Origin: GCA-2687025 sp964473525
GTDB taxonomy: Bacteria > Poribacteria > WGA-4E > GCA-2687025
Reading direction: 5' to 3'
Assembly (NCBI GenBank): GCA_964473525.1
Contig: CAYYPK010000002.1
Location: 1 to 64,000, forward strand
Length of the DNA stretch: 64,000 nt
How positions within the stretch are numbered: the first letter of the stretch is position 1; every line of letters begins with the position of its first letter. Positions 16,603-25,493 of the stretch are shown in pieces. Under the pieces are notes generated by a model, which searched no databases, had not been told where the DNA came from, and worked only from the letters and a program-made list of their open reading frames with translations. A program made the position numbers and the translations under genes.

Positions 16603-19600
16603 GTGCGCGCTCCAGAGCCTACCCAACGCACCGACTTCTACGTCGCCGGAGGCACCCTCCGCGCGGACGCGCCTTCGTACATTCCGAGGCAGGCTGACGA
16701 AGATCTCTACGCCGCTCTGTCGCGGGGCGAATTCTGCTACGTCCTGACTTCGCGGCAGATGGGTAAGTCCTCCCTGATGGTACGTACGGCGATGCGCCTC
16801 CGGCAGGACGACGTCAGCGTCGTCGTGTTGGACCTGACCGCTTTGGGACAGAACACCGAGCTGGAGCAGTGGTATGCCGGGCTCCTGTCGCACATCGGTC
16901 AGCGCCTTGATCTCGAAGATGAGCTCGAGGAGTTCTGGGACGGCAACGAGCAGTACAACCCTCTGCTGAGGCTGATGGAGGCCATTCGGGTCGTGGCGCT
17001 CCGCGAGGTGGAGGGCCGGATCGCGTTCCTCATCGACGAGATCGACGTGGTGCAGAGCCTTCCGTTCTCCACGGGCGAGTTCTTCGCCGCTATCCGGGAG
17101 TGCTACACGCGCCGCGCCGAGGATCCTGGATTCGAGAGGATCACGTTCTGCCTCATCGGTGTCGCGACTCCCTCGGACCTCATCGACGATCCGCTGACGA
17201 CCCCGTTCAACATCGGGACGCGCGTCGATCTGGGTGACTTCCAGACCCACGAAGCTACGCAGCTTGCGGAGGGCTTAGGACGCGACGAGTCGACGGCCGA
17301 GCGCCTCGTGGGACGCATCCTGCATTGGACGGCCGGACACCCGTATCTGACTCAGCGGCTGTGCGCGGCAGTCGCCGACGACGCCACGGTCACGGACGAG
17401 GACGCACTCGACCGCCTCTGCTCCGAGCTGTTCTTCTCGGAGCGCGCGCAGGCGCAGGACGACAACCTGCTGTTCGTCCGCAACCAGATGCTGCATCGCG
17501 ACATCGACCACGCCAGTCTCCTCAACCTCTACGGCAACGTGGGACGTGGCAAGGACGTCCGCTACGACGAGACGGACCCGCTCGTGAACATCCTCCGACT
17601 CGCAGGAATCATCCGCGTAGAGAGTGGTCTGCTGCGGCTGCGCAATCGTATCTACGAGCGCGTGTTCGATTCGAAGTGGGTGCGCGAGAGCATGCCCGAC
17701 GCGGAGCTGCGCCGGCAGCGCGCCGCGTTCCTGCGTGGCGTCCTCCGCGCAACGGCGGCGGCGGCGGCCGTCCTGCTCGTGGTCGGCGTACTCGCGGTCG
17801 TTGCCGTAACGCAGAAGCGACTCGCCGACGCCGCGAGCGACAGCTCGAACGAGTCGCTGGCGCGCGCGATGCTCGATAAGGGACTGCGCATGCTGCGACA
17901 GTCCAACGCGCTCGGGCTGTTGCACATCGTCGATGCAGCGGCGACCGCGCCGGACCTGGACGCGGAGTTCCCGGAATTACGGCGGACATGGTCGATTGAG
18001 ATGCAGCGCATCGGGCCGCGGCTAGTTGGACTGGTAGAAGTCCACTCGCAACAAGGGGTGGATATCCTGGCGGAGGCGCGTTGGTTCGCCGCAGACACGC
18101 CGAGGGGCCTTCAGGTCTGGGACATGGACACGCTAGAGGCCGTGGGGTCGCCAATCCCGTCGCATCTTGATGGCGCCATGGACATCACGGGGCAAAAGCG
18201 CCATTTCGTGTCCAGCCCAACAGGGCGCCTGCTCGCGTTCGTAGCGGAAGACGGCTCCGTCCAGGTCTGGGACGCGATCGATCGCGCGTCATCGGACGGG
18301 CCGCTCTTCAGCGGGAGCCTTCCCCCGGAGTCTTCCCGCAACCAACGCGGGATCATCTATACCCTCGCGTTTCGATCCGAGAAGCGTCTGGTAGTTCTGT
18401 GGCCCGACGCGGACGCGAGCCCGAACGGCCTGACTTTTCGCCTGCAGGAGTGGGACATCTCCTCTCCCGGCGCCACAGCGTCGGAACACGCTTTCACCGG
18501 GATAGCCGCGACTCTGTCCGCCGATGGGCGATGGCTAGTCGTCTATGACTCGGCCCGATCCGTTACCGTGTTCAGCACCTCGACCCCGGACGAGTCGCGC
18601 CCTGCTCCCCTACCCCTAGGGCAGGTCACGAGCGTGGTCGGCCACGGATCCCTTGTGGCGAACGGCTATTCCGACGGGGGTGTCCGCGTGCTTAACGCTG
18701 AGGAGGGGACAGTCCACGAGTTCCAGACAAAAGAGGGCGCGCCAGGCGTCTTCCTATACCCTCTGGCCTTCAGTCCATCGGGAGCCACGTTAGCGACGTC
18801 GTATGACCGGGAAGTGCGTCTATGGGGAGCCCCCTCGTGGCAAATGGTTGGCGTGCCCTTGCCCCAGGAGGGATGGCCGTCAGCCATCGCTCTCAGTCAC
18901 GATGACCGCTACGTGGCGGCGGCCGTCGACAACACGCTGAGCGTATGGGAGGCCCAAACGGGAGCCCTGCACGCAGGGCCGATCTATCACCCGTCGCCGG
19001 TCACGCACATTCGGTTCCATCCGGCGAGGAACGACACAGTGCTGGCTCAGTGCCTGGATGGCGTCCTGAGAGTGTGGAGTCTGGATGACGCCGTAGGCGA
19101 TGTCCGCCGACTGAAGACAGGCTTCGTCCGGCGCGCGATTCCGAGCCCCGACGGCCGATGGCTGGCCGTCGTCGCTGGCGACACCGTGAGCCTGCTTGAT
19201 GCGAAGACGCTGGTCTCGGCAAAGGAGTTCGTCGTGCCAGACGTCGAGTGCGTAAACGCCGCGTTCGACCCAGGCGGGCGGCTCCTGGCAGTGTCGGCGA
19301 CAGCGACTAGCTGGCACGCCCGGCACGTGCAGGTCTGGGATACTGAGTCCGGAGAGCCGTTGTGGGGCCCGGTCGAGGCAACGGAGGCGCGTAGCCTTGC
19401 GTTTACGCCGGACGGGGCCGCGCTCGTCGGCGCCGGTGGAACTGCCGCGGGCGGTGGCTACGCAGGCGTGGTGCAATCCTGGGACGCGCGCGACGGCCGG
19501 AAGCTGGCGGAGCCACACTTCACGGCGTTCTTCATCGGCAGCCGATCCGCGGCAAGCGCCCACCCGAGCCTCCCCCTGGTTGCGGTCGCGGGCTACGACT

Positions 19601-20175
19601 TCACCGCGCGTATCTGGGATCAGGACGAGCGGCGCCTAACGGGCACAGTACTGCGGCATACCGCGCGCGTGTTCGCGACGGGATTCAGCCCCGACGGACA
19701 GCTACTCGCGACGGGATCACAGAACGGCATGGCTCAGCTCTGGGACCATGCGGGCGGCGTTCCCGTCGGGCCGGCGCTCAGGCATGACGCGTCCGTCGGA
19801 CATGTGGCCTTCAGTGCCGATGGAGAGTATCTCGCCACCGGAAGCGGGGATGGAGAGTATCTCGACACTGGCCGCGGGGGTGGCTCGGTGCGTCTGTGGG
19901 AGGTAGCCAGCGGCGAGATGATCGGCCCGCCCCTCCGCCTCGCGGGGAACGTCAACACGGTCGCGTACGATGCGACGGGCGACAGGCTGTTCGTAGCCAC
20001 GTCCACCGGCCTTTACGTCTGGACGCTGCCCCGCCTCCCGTCTACCGTCGGCGAGATGCGAAGCCGAACGCGTCGCGCGTTGGGCGCCAAACTGCGGGAC
20101 GGCTCCATCGTCTCGATGCAGCGGGCTGAGTGGCTGAGCCTGCGCGCAGGTCGAACAGCCAGTGCGGCCGAATAG
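16603..20175 (+). CDS. AAA-like ATPase, single TM helix, WD40 propeller protein (paralogue 2)
   Basis: About 1190 residues. GTG 16603 is chosen because it follows AGGATAAG, the leader element placed equally in paralogues 3 and 4; a GTG at 16507 is the longer alternative. The AAA-like domain has DFYVAGGTLRADAPSYIP, P-loop SRQMGKSS near residue 54, Walker B IAFLIDEID, FCLIGVATPSDL and GHPYLTQRL. RNRIYERVFDSKWVRESMPDAE leads into a TM helix near 379-404 (VLLVVGVLAVVAV). Degenerate WD40 repeats follow, clearest at the end (FSPDGQLLATGSQNGMAQLWD). The C-terminal tail is VSMQRAEWLSLRAG. It lies head-to-tail with paralogue 3, 278 bp downstream. Confidence 0.85.
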   Translation: MRAPEPTQRTDFYVAGGTLRADAPSYIPRQADEDLYAALSRGEFCYVLTSRQMGKSSLMVRTAMRLRQDDVSVVVLDLTALGQNTELEQWYAGLLSHIGQRLDLEDELEEFWDGNEQYNPLLRLMEAIRVVALREVEGRIAFLIDEIDVVQSLPFSTGEFFAAIRECYTRRAEDPGFERITFCLIGVATPSDLIDDPLTTPFNIGTRVDLGDFQTHEATQLAEGLGRDESTAERLVGRILHWTAGHPYLTQRLCAAVADDATVTDEDALDRLCSELFFSERAQAQDDNLLFVRNQMLHRDIDHASLLNLYGNVGRGKDVRYDETDPLVNILRLAGIIRVESGLLRLRNRIYERVFDSKWVRESMPDAELRRQRAAFLRGVLRATAAAAAVLLVVGVLAVVAVTQKRLADAASDSSNESLARAMLDKGLRMLRQSNALGLLHIVDAAATAPDLDAEFPELRRTWSIEMQRIGPRLVGLVEVHSQQGVDILAEARWFAADTPRGLQVWDMDTLEAVGSPIPSHLDGAMDITGQKRHFVSSPTGRLLAFVAEDGSVQVWDAIDRASSDGPLFSGSLPPESSRNQRGIIYTLAFRSEKRLVVLWPDADASPNGLTFRLQEWDISSPGATASEHAFTGIAATLSADGRWLVVYDSARSVTVFSTSTPDESRPAPLPLGQVTSVVGHGSLVANGYSDGGVRVLNAEEGTVHEFQTKEGAPGVFLYPLAFSPSGATLATSYDREVRLWGAPSWQMVGVPLPQEGWPSAIALSHDDRYVAAAVDNTLSVWEAQTGALHAGPIYHPSPVTHIRFHPARNDTVLAQCLDGVLRVWSLDDAVGDVRRLKTGFVRRAIPSPDGRWLAVVAGDTVSLLDAKTLVSAKEFVVPDVECVNAAFDPGGRLLAVSATATSWHARHVQVWDTESGEPLWGPVEATEARSLAFTPDGAALVGAGGTAAGGGYAGVVQSWDARDGRKLAEPHFTAFFIGSRSAASAHPSLPLVAVAGYDFTARIWDQDERRLTGTVLRHTARVFATGFSPDGQLLATGSQNGMAQLWDHAGGVPVGPALRHDASVGHVAFSADGEYLATGSGDGEYLDTGRGGGSVRLWEVASGEMIGPPLRLAGNVNTVAYDATGDRLFVATSTGLYVWTLPRLPSTVGEMRSRTRRALGAKLRDGSIVSMQRAEWLSLRAGRTASAAE

Positions 20176-20453
20176 GCGCGGCGAGAGGGTCGGCGGGCCG
20201 CATTGACAAGCGCCGCCACGTTGGCTCTTCATGACATAAGGATAGGTAGGATGCCGGAGGCCTTCGGCCTCGAGTCGTTCCGTCGTCGCCTGGCCGCTCC
20301 TCGATGCTATCCGTCTCACAGCGTGACCGACGCCATCGCCGCAGACCGGCTGTCGCGAGGGTAGCGTCTGGTGGGATTTGCGCCGCTCTGACCGGAGTCG
20401 TGGGCAGCGCCACGCGCTGACTGCCTCTCGCACAGAACCACGGATAAGGTGAT

Positions 20454-23400
20454 ATGGGCGCGGCAGACTCGCCACAATCTGCGGACTACTACGTCGCCGG
20501 CGGAACCCTCCGCGCGGACGCGCCTTCGTACGTTCCGCGGCAGGCGGACGACGACCTTTACGCCGCCCTCAGCGAAGGGGAATACTGCTACGTCCTGACT
20601 TCTCGCCAGATGGGCAAGTCCTCGCTCATGGTGCGCACGGCGATGCGGCTGCGCGAGGACGACGTGACCGTGGTAACACTTGACCTGACGGCGTTGGGGC
20701 AGAACGTGGATCCCGAGCAGTGGTACGCGGGGCTCCTGAGCCACGTCGGGCAACGACTCGACATCGAAGATGAACTCGACGACTTCTGGTTCGACCACGA
20801 ACACCTCGGCCCGCTACAGCGGTGGATGGACGCTCTACGCGAGGTCGTGATGCCGCGCGTGGATGGGCGGCTGGCGGTGTTCATCGACGAGATCGACGTC
20901 GTGCAGAGCCTTCCGTTCCCGACGGCGGAATTCTTCGCGGCGATCCGTGAGTGCTACACGCGTCGCGGCGACGATCCTGAGTTCGAACGCCTCGCCTTCT
21001 GCCTCGTCGGAGTCGCGACGCCCTCCGCGCTCATCGACGACCCGACGACGACCCCGTTCAACATCGGCGTCCGAGTCGATCTCGCCGACTTCCAGTCACA
21101 CGAGGCGGAGCGGCTCGCCGAGGGGCTCGGTCGTGGGCCGGAGGTCGCGTTGCGTCTCGTCCGGCGAATCCTCTACTGGACCGGCGGACACCCTTACCTA
21201 ACGCAGCGCCTGTGCGCGGCCGTTGCCAGCGAGACCGAGATAGCGGACGAGAAGGCCGTCGACGCAACATGCGCCGAGATGTTCTTCTCCGAACGAGGGC
21301 AGGAGCAGGACGACAACCTGCTGTTCGTACGCAATCAGATGCTGCGGCGCGACACCGACCACGCCGCCCTGCTCAGCCTGTACGAGCGCGTGCGACGCGG
21401 CAAGGACATGGAGTACGACGAGATGGGCGCGTTGGTGGACGTCCTGCGCCTATCCGGCATCACGCGTGCAGACGGCGGGGCGCTGGTGGTTCGGAACCGC
21501 ATCTACGAGAGGGTGTTCGACAGGGGCTGGGTGCGTGAAAGCATGCCGGATGCCGAGAACAGGCGGCAGAGGGCCGCGTTCCTGAAGGGCATCCTACAGG
21601 CTGCGTCGGTCGCGGCGCTCATCATCATCGCGCTCGCCGTGCTTGCATATGTCGCGGCGCATCAAAGAGGTCGCGCGCGTGACCTAGCCATCAAGGCCGA
21701 GGTGGACCGTAGTCTTCTGCTTCTGAAGGCAGGCGATGCGACCGGGCTGGCCCACCTTGTCCGCGCCCGGAACCTGGCGCCCCCTAGCTCCCCCGTTCGC
21801 GCAGACATCGAGCTTCTGTGGAGCGGCTGGTATCCGACGTACAGTGATCGGCTCGTCGACGTCATCGACACAGGCCCCGCGTCCGCGATGGCGCTGACGC
21901 CTGACAGGAGTCTTGCCGCGGTCGGCACGCACGACGGCGATATACGACTGATCGACCTGCGGACGGGCAAGACGCTAGGTTCCTTCGAGTCGAAGCAGTC
22001 CCAGGTGCTGGACCTCGAGTTCAACCCGGACGGGTCCATCCTGGCAGCATGCTATCTCGGGGTCTCGCCACAACTCTGGGACGTCAACACGCGCAACCCG
22101 ATCGGCCCTCTGAGCTATCCGACAGCCATCCAGTCGGTAGCGTTCGACCCGCGCGGCGGACGGGTTGTCACCGGCACGAACGACCGAACATACGCCGTTG
22201 TGCTGTGGGACATCGCCACGCGTCAGATGACCGGAAAGCTCGCGCACAACGGCTGGGTCGATACGGTGAGGTTCAGCCCCGATGGCTCCTATCTCGCCGC
22301 CGCGTCGGGGAACATCGCGATATGGGACATGCGCGGCGCAGACGCCCCGTCGCGCGTCACCGACTTCAGACACAGCGATGGCCCCATCACCGTGCTGAAT
22401 GATGTCGCGTTCGATCCGACCGGCCGTGTCCTAGCAACGGCCGCAGGGGACCATGCCGCGAGCGTCAGAGACGTCGGCGCCTGGCAAGAGACCGCCGGGT
22501 CCACGACGTATTCTGGCTCCGTGAAGCACATCGCGTTTTCGCCGGACGGCCTGTCCCTGGCTGCGGGGCTCGGCGATGGGACGGTCCACACGCGTCGTCT
22601 GGGGCAGCATGCCGATGTAGGCCCGCCCCTCTCGCACGCCTCGTCTCTCGCGGGCGTGGCATTCAGCAAGGACGGCGCCCGGGTGTTCGCGCCCTCCCGC
22701 GACGGCATGATGAACGTCTGGAGGGCCCCCAGCAGTCGGGAACGGCTCGTAACCCGCCGACCGGGAGGAGTGCTGTTGTGGGACGTGGAGTTCGACACGA
22801 CAGGACAGCGGGTTGCCACTGCGGAGTGGTACCCAAATGCCGTCCACATCTGGGACGCAGACACCGGCGAGCAGGTCTGCCCGCCGCTCGAACACAGCAT
22901 CGGCCCGATGGCGGTTGCCTTCGACCCCGCTGGTGATCGAGTCGCGACGGCCGGCGCCGATGTAACCATCTGGAACGCGGCAACCGCCGAGCTCGTCGCC
23001 ACCATCCCTGGGCAGAACGGACGCGCGCGCGCCGTCGCATACTCGCCCGACGGGAATCTCTTCGCCGCTGGCTTCGAGGACGGCGCCGTCCGCGTATGGC
23101 GCACTCAAGACCTTGACACGGACATCTGGCGTCTGCAGCACGAGTTCACGATATTTGGCATGGCGTTCAACGCTGGGTCCGAGCTCCTGGCGACCAGTTC
23201 CGCGGACGCCATCAACATATCAGACGCGCAAACGGGCTCCCTCATCTGGTCGCCGCCCCAAACGGGTGACCTGAGCTTCAGGATCGCCTTCAGCCCGGAC
23301 AGTGAACGCCTCGTGACTGCATCGTTCGACACCAAGGTGCGCGTTTGGTCCCTGGCCGAACGCGAACTCGCGCGCGCGCCGCTACAGCATTCTGCCGGAG

Positions 23401-23759
23401 TTGTAGGCGTAGCGTACAGTCCTGACGGTGTTCTCCTGGCTTCGGGCGCCGCCGACGGAGCTGTTCAGTTGTGGATAGCAGAGACTGGTCAACCCTACGG
23501 CCCGCCAAACATGCACACCGCGAGGGTGAGCGATGTCGCGTTCAGTCCCGACGGGAGGCGCCTCGCTTCGACATCGTGGGACGGCACGACGCGCATATGG
23601 GCGACGCCCGGTCGGGGCGCGAGCGACATGGAAGCCAGGACGTGGGTCGCTCTGGGCGCGCGCATGAACGCCGACGGTGAGACGGAAACAATCCCCGCCG
23701 ACGAGTGGCGCGCGCTACGCGACCAACTGAAAGCGCCCCCGCCCGACGGTCGAGACTGA
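20454..23759 (+). CDS. AAA-like ATPase, single TM helix, WD40 propeller protein (paralogue 3)
   Basis: 1101 residues. ATG 20454 follows GGATAAGGTG. The AAA-like domain starts almost immediately (YYVAGGTLRADAPSYVP), with P-loop SRQMGKSS near residue 54, Walker B LAVFIDEIDVV, FCLVGVATPSAL, and TGGHPYLTQRL. RNRIYERVFDRGWVRESMPDAE precedes the TM helix near 378-402 (ALIIIALAVLAYVAA). WD40 repeats include FSPDGSYLAAASGNIAIWD and YSPDGVLLASGAADGAVQLW. The tail IPADEWRALRDQL matches the other paralogues. The shorter linker after the TM accounts for its smaller size. Confidence 0.87.
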   Translation: MGAADSPQSADYYVAGGTLRADAPSYVPRQADDDLYAALSEGEYCYVLTSRQMGKSSLMVRTAMRLREDDVTVVTLDLTALGQNVDPEQWYAGLLSHVGQRLDIEDELDDFWFDHEHLGPLQRWMDALREVVMPRVDGRLAVFIDEIDVVQSLPFPTAEFFAAIRECYTRRGDDPEFERLAFCLVGVATPSALIDDPTTTPFNIGVRVDLADFQSHEAERLAEGLGRGPEVALRLVRRILYWTGGHPYLTQRLCAAVASETEIADEKAVDATCAEMFFSERGQEQDDNLLFVRNQMLRRDTDHAALLSLYERVRRGKDMEYDEMGALVDVLRLSGITRADGGALVVRNRIYERVFDRGWVRESMPDAENRRQRAAFLKGILQAASVAALIIIALAVLAYVAAHQRGRARDLAIKAEVDRSLLLLKAGDATGLAHLVRARNLAPPSSPVRADIELLWSGWYPTYSDRLVDVIDTGPASAMALTPDRSLAAVGTHDGDIRLIDLRTGKTLGSFESKQSQVLDLEFNPDGSILAACYLGVSPQLWDVNTRNPIGPLSYPTAIQSVAFDPRGGRVVTGTNDRTYAVVLWDIATRQMTGKLAHNGWVDTVRFSPDGSYLAAASGNIAIWDMRGADAPSRVTDFRHSDGPITVLNDVAFDPTGRVLATAAGDHAASVRDVGAWQETAGSTTYSGSVKHIAFSPDGLSLAAGLGDGTVHTRRLGQHADVGPPLSHASSLAGVAFSKDGARVFAPSRDGMMNVWRAPSSRERLVTRRPGGVLLWDVEFDTTGQRVATAEWYPNAVHIWDADTGEQVCPPLEHSIGPMAVAFDPAGDRVATAGADVTIWNAATAELVATIPGQNGRARAVAYSPDGNLFAAGFEDGAVRVWRTQDLDTDIWRLQHEFTIFGMAFNAGSELLATSSADAINISDAQTGSLIWSPPQTGDLSFRIAFSPDSERLVTASFDTKVRVWSLAERELARAPLQHSAGVVGVAYSPDGVLLASGAADGAVQLWIAETGQPYGPPNMHTARVSDVAFSPDGRRLASTSWDGTTRIWATPGRGASDMEARTWVALGARMNADGETETIPADEWRALRDQLKAPPPDGRD

Positions 23760-23830
23760 TCGGCTGCGTGCAGGTTCTCCCGCAGCGCCCACGCCGTCCG
23801 GCGCGAACAGGCGTCGAGGCGCGACGACGC

Positions 23831-25339
23831 TCAGTCGGCCTGCCCCATCATTTGCCGCATCATCTCGGCGATGGTCGACGACGGCCGCAGGTTCACCGGC
23901 TGCGGGACGAACTTCGAGTCGTCCACTTCACCCGTCAGGTAGAAGGTCTCCACCATGTGGCGGAACGCCTCCGGCTGTAGTCCGTCGACATCCCCCGAGT
24001 GACCAAAGCCCTTCAGCTCCACCAGGCGCCCGTTCGTGAAGAACGGCGCCATCTCTCGCACGCGTTCGACAGGTGTTGAGAAGTCTAGGTCGCCGTTCAC
24101 GAGGAGCGTGCTGACGGCGGTCTCTCGCGTCTGGCGGTACTCCTCGTCGATGCGCCGCATCGGCCACCCGCCATACTTCACGCCGCCCCACATCATGGAG
24201 CCTGGGGCGCCGATAATCGCGTCGTCGGGCATCATCTCGGCCGCGTAGTCTCGATCAGGATCGAAGTCCGCGCTCGCGGCCTTGGCCATGCCCTCGCCCC
24301 ACCTTCCGGCGAACATCCACGGCATCATCTGGTCGTACGCCATCGTCATGGCGGCGAGGCTGGTCCAGTCGCCCTCGTCCGCCGAGACGAAAGCGTCCAG
24401 CACCATCACCGCCGAACCGACGTGATAGCAGTTGACGAAGCTGATCATCCGCACCTTGTTGGCTTCGATGCGAATGCCGTCCACCTCCTTGGGCAACTGA
24501 GCGAGGACCGACCGCATCGACGCGATGAGATCCGGCGCGCGGCGCGCGGTCTCCGGGTCGTCCGCCCACAGCTCCGCGTACTTGCGCAACTGCCGATCTA
24601 CCATCTCGGGCTCCCATACGAAGCCGCCGGGAGGGTTCACTGCGTACATCATGCTGTGGCGCAGGGAGGCGGGATGCCGCAACCCGTAGATGTACGCGAC
24701 GCGCGTGCCGTAGCTGAGGCTGTAGAGGTTGATGCGCGAGTACCCCAACTGCTCGCGCGCCTCCTCCAGGTCGTCCACGACGTCGACCATGGTGTATCCG
24801 TCCACGTCGACGCCCTCCCGGTCGAACCGCTCATACGCCTGCAAAAGCGCCTCCCCAAACCGTCGCAAGTTGGCGTCGGAGTAGGGGTCGTCGGTCACCG
24901 TGATTGCGGGCAGCATCTCCGGCGTATCCAGCGCGGACGGGCCGTCGAAGCCACGGTATCCGACCATGACGATGTCGTGATGCTCGAGTAACCACGTCGG
25001 AGGCCACGGCCACAGGTTCGATGCTCCCGGCCCGCCCATCAGCAGGAAGACGGGCTCGGCTGGGTCTGGGCCTGTCGCCCGCAACCGTATGATCGGCAGC
25101 CTGATGGTCCGCGAGCCGTCGCGACTCCGGTTCTCCAACGCGAACAGCGTGCCGTAGTCGGCCTCGTATTCGTCATCGCCGACGGCGTACACGCCTGGCT
25201 TGAGGACCAGGTCTCCCACAGACGCGCCCGCCAGTTCTTCCTCCGACGGGAAGGCGTCCGCGCGCGAAGAGACCGGGCAGAGCAGCAACCAACATCCGAG
25301 CGCAAGAGCGAGATAGGCAGCAGCGCGAAGTGTAGACAT
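23831..25339 (-). CDS. Secreted alpha/beta hydrolase (TAP/prolyl iminopeptidase-like)
   Basis: 502 residues with an N-terminal signal peptide (LALALGCWLLLCPVSSRA) and a good GAGGGG site before ATG 25339. The hydrolase core has the oxyanion strand FLLMGGPGASN, the nucleophile elbow NLYSLSYGTRVAYIYG (S-x-S-x-G, with the Ser in SYG), the acid NGDLDFSTPVE, and the catalytic His in GFGHSGD. The order and the TAP-like C-terminal domain match tripeptidyl aminopeptidase/proline iminopeptidase relatives of about 500 residues. It is convergent with paralogue 3 (71 bp between stops) and divergent from paralogue 4. The substrate is unproven. Confidence 0.82.
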   Translation of the reverse strand: MSTLRAAAYLALALGCWLLLCPVSSRADAFPSEEELAGASVGDLVLKPGVYAVGDDEYEADYGTLFALENRSRDGSRTIRLPIIRLRATGPDPAEPVFLLMGGPGASNLWPWPPTWLLEHHDIVMVGYRGFDGPSALDTPEMLPAITVTDDPYSDANLRRFGEALLQAYERFDREGVDVDGYTMVDVVDDLEEAREQLGYSRINLYSLSYGTRVAYIYGLRHPASLRHSMMYAVNPPGGFVWEPEMVDRQLRKYAELWADDPETARRAPDLIASMRSVLAQLPKEVDGIRIEANKVRMISFVNCYHVGSAVMVLDAFVSADEGDWTSLAAMTMAYDQMMPWMFAGRWGEGMAKAASADFDPDRDYAAEMMPDDAIIGAPGSMMWGGVKYGGWPMRRIDEEYRQTRETAVSTLLVNGDLDFSTPVERVREMAPFFTNGRLVELKGFGHSGDVDGLQPEAFRHMVETFYLTGEVDDSKFVPQPVNLRPSSTIAEMMRQMMGQAD

Positions 25340-25493
25340 GCACCCCTCATCCTGTTGACGACCCGAGCTGCACGTACCCTACCAGCCAACGCAGGACGCG
25401 GTAAGACCTGAATCGCGTTGATACCGCCTCCGACTGCTGTCGCCCTTGCCCCGATGCCCCGTCGCTCTGACAATGGCGCTAAGGATAAGGAAC

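Noticed and set aside
16360..17250. Minus-strand frames of several hundred bases opposite the AAA-like domains (also near 25515-26723)
   Set aside because: They recur opposite each paralogue because the sense sequence is conserved; composition is typical of antisense shadow.
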